From assembly GCF_014652895.1 (NCBI RefSeq), contig NZ_BMZR01000004.1:164645-228644 (forward strand): DNA of 64,000 nucleotides, written 5' to 3'. The notes below the pieces were generated by a model. The model ran no database searches, was not told the origin of the DNA, and saw only the letters and a program-made list of their open reading frames with translations. A program made the position numbers and the translations under genes. The DNA is from Psychrobacter glaciei. Lineage in GTDB: Bacteria > Pseudomonadota > Gammaproteobacteria > Pseudomonadales > Moraxellaceae. Below, in pieces: positions 63,869 to 64,000 of this stretch (positions within the stretch are counted from its first letter, which is position 1; the number at the start of each line of letters is the position of its first letter).

Positions 63869-64000
63869 TCAATAACGACCCATCTCAACCGTTGTCTCAG
63901 CAAGGACACTATCGCCTTGCCATGCCTGCACATCTACCGTATATAGATGGTTTTTGCCACCTGAGCAAGGCGGTTTATATGCACCACCCACCTCGCCTTT
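63869..64000 (-). CDS. 3' end of an unidentified protein (5' end outside window)
   Basis: A minus-strand frame is open from the window edge to a TGA at 63869-63871, giving 43 residues that end ETTVEMGRY. The visible part (GGAYKPPCSGGKNHLYTVDVQ) looks like an edge of a beta-sandwich, but the fragment is too short to name. The absence of stop codons and normal base composition support coding, though chance is possible. Confidence 0.5.
   Translation of the reverse strand, partial: KGEVGGAYKPPCSGGKNHLYTVDVQAWQGDSVLAETTVEMGRY

Noticed and set aside
63869-64000. Assignment of the edge fragment to the YbhB/PEBP family
   Set aside because: Only the HLYTVDVQ segment looks similar, and the C-terminal part expected after it is missing.

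Overview
The window looks like chromosomal DNA of a gammaproteobacterium of the family Moraxellaceae, most probably Psychrobacter. This is inferred from moderate GC content, the protein set (PA3496-like, UPF0149, FadE-type acyl-CoA dehydrogenase, CcmABCDE, NhaA, paired FadD) and many acidic, Asn/Asp/Ser-rich linkers and tails. No search was run, so the genus is an inference. I see no rRNA, tRNA, CRISPR array, intact transposase or prophage.

Layout. 1-4009: the 3' end of an aldo/keto reductase, then the cytochrome c maturation genes ccmABCDE on the minus strand. 4086-7114: two poorly known genes (one YbjN-like) and a histone-deacetylase-like hydrolase. 7163-10221: a TSUP transporter, coaBC with a striking His-rich insert, and radC. 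10763-19851: fadE, a dicarboxylate/amino-acid symporter, a second TSUP transporter, nhaA and an MpaB/Lcp-like (DUF2236) oxygenase. 19906-25908: two Nudix hydrolases, a large M16 peptidase and a universal stress protein. 26063-29520: a LysR regulator facing a YeiH-type exporter, a cold-shock gene with a readable promoter, and a DUF454 protein. 29767-32816: a TerD-VWA protein directly downstream of an AT-rich pentapeptide-like membrane protein. 33026-41128: valS, a formate/nitrite-type channel, a BASS transporter, two YbjQ proteins, a lipoprotein and a UPF0149 protein. 41663-49799: a PA3496-like protein, a YtjB-like membrane protein divergent from serB, a DUF368 (PopT-type) transporter, an SCP2 protein, bioB and hemJ. 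49963-56983: a secreted putative cysteine hydrolase, rph and two tandem fadD genes. 57344-64000: a YfbK-like VWA lipoprotein, parC, an AT-rich orphan, a BLUF-type photoreceptor and a fragment at the window edge.

Most genes are housekeeping. Fatty-acid use is well represented (fadE, two fadD). Sulfur oxyanion or organic-anion movement may involve two TSUP proteins and YeiH. Ion homeostasis is represented by NhaA.

The accessory signal lies in three families of short inverted-repeat elements without coding capacity (MITE-like). Family A has ends CTAGGGCGTGTC, family B has ends TATAGTCA, and family C has ends GGGTCTGTTGAACATT. One family A copy between the two fadD genes is interrupted by a family B copy, which gives a relative insertion order. 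Other items of interest are the TerD-VWA/pentapeptide pair, the CoaBC His-rich insert, the AT-rich gene after parC, and long perfect palindromes upstream of fadE.
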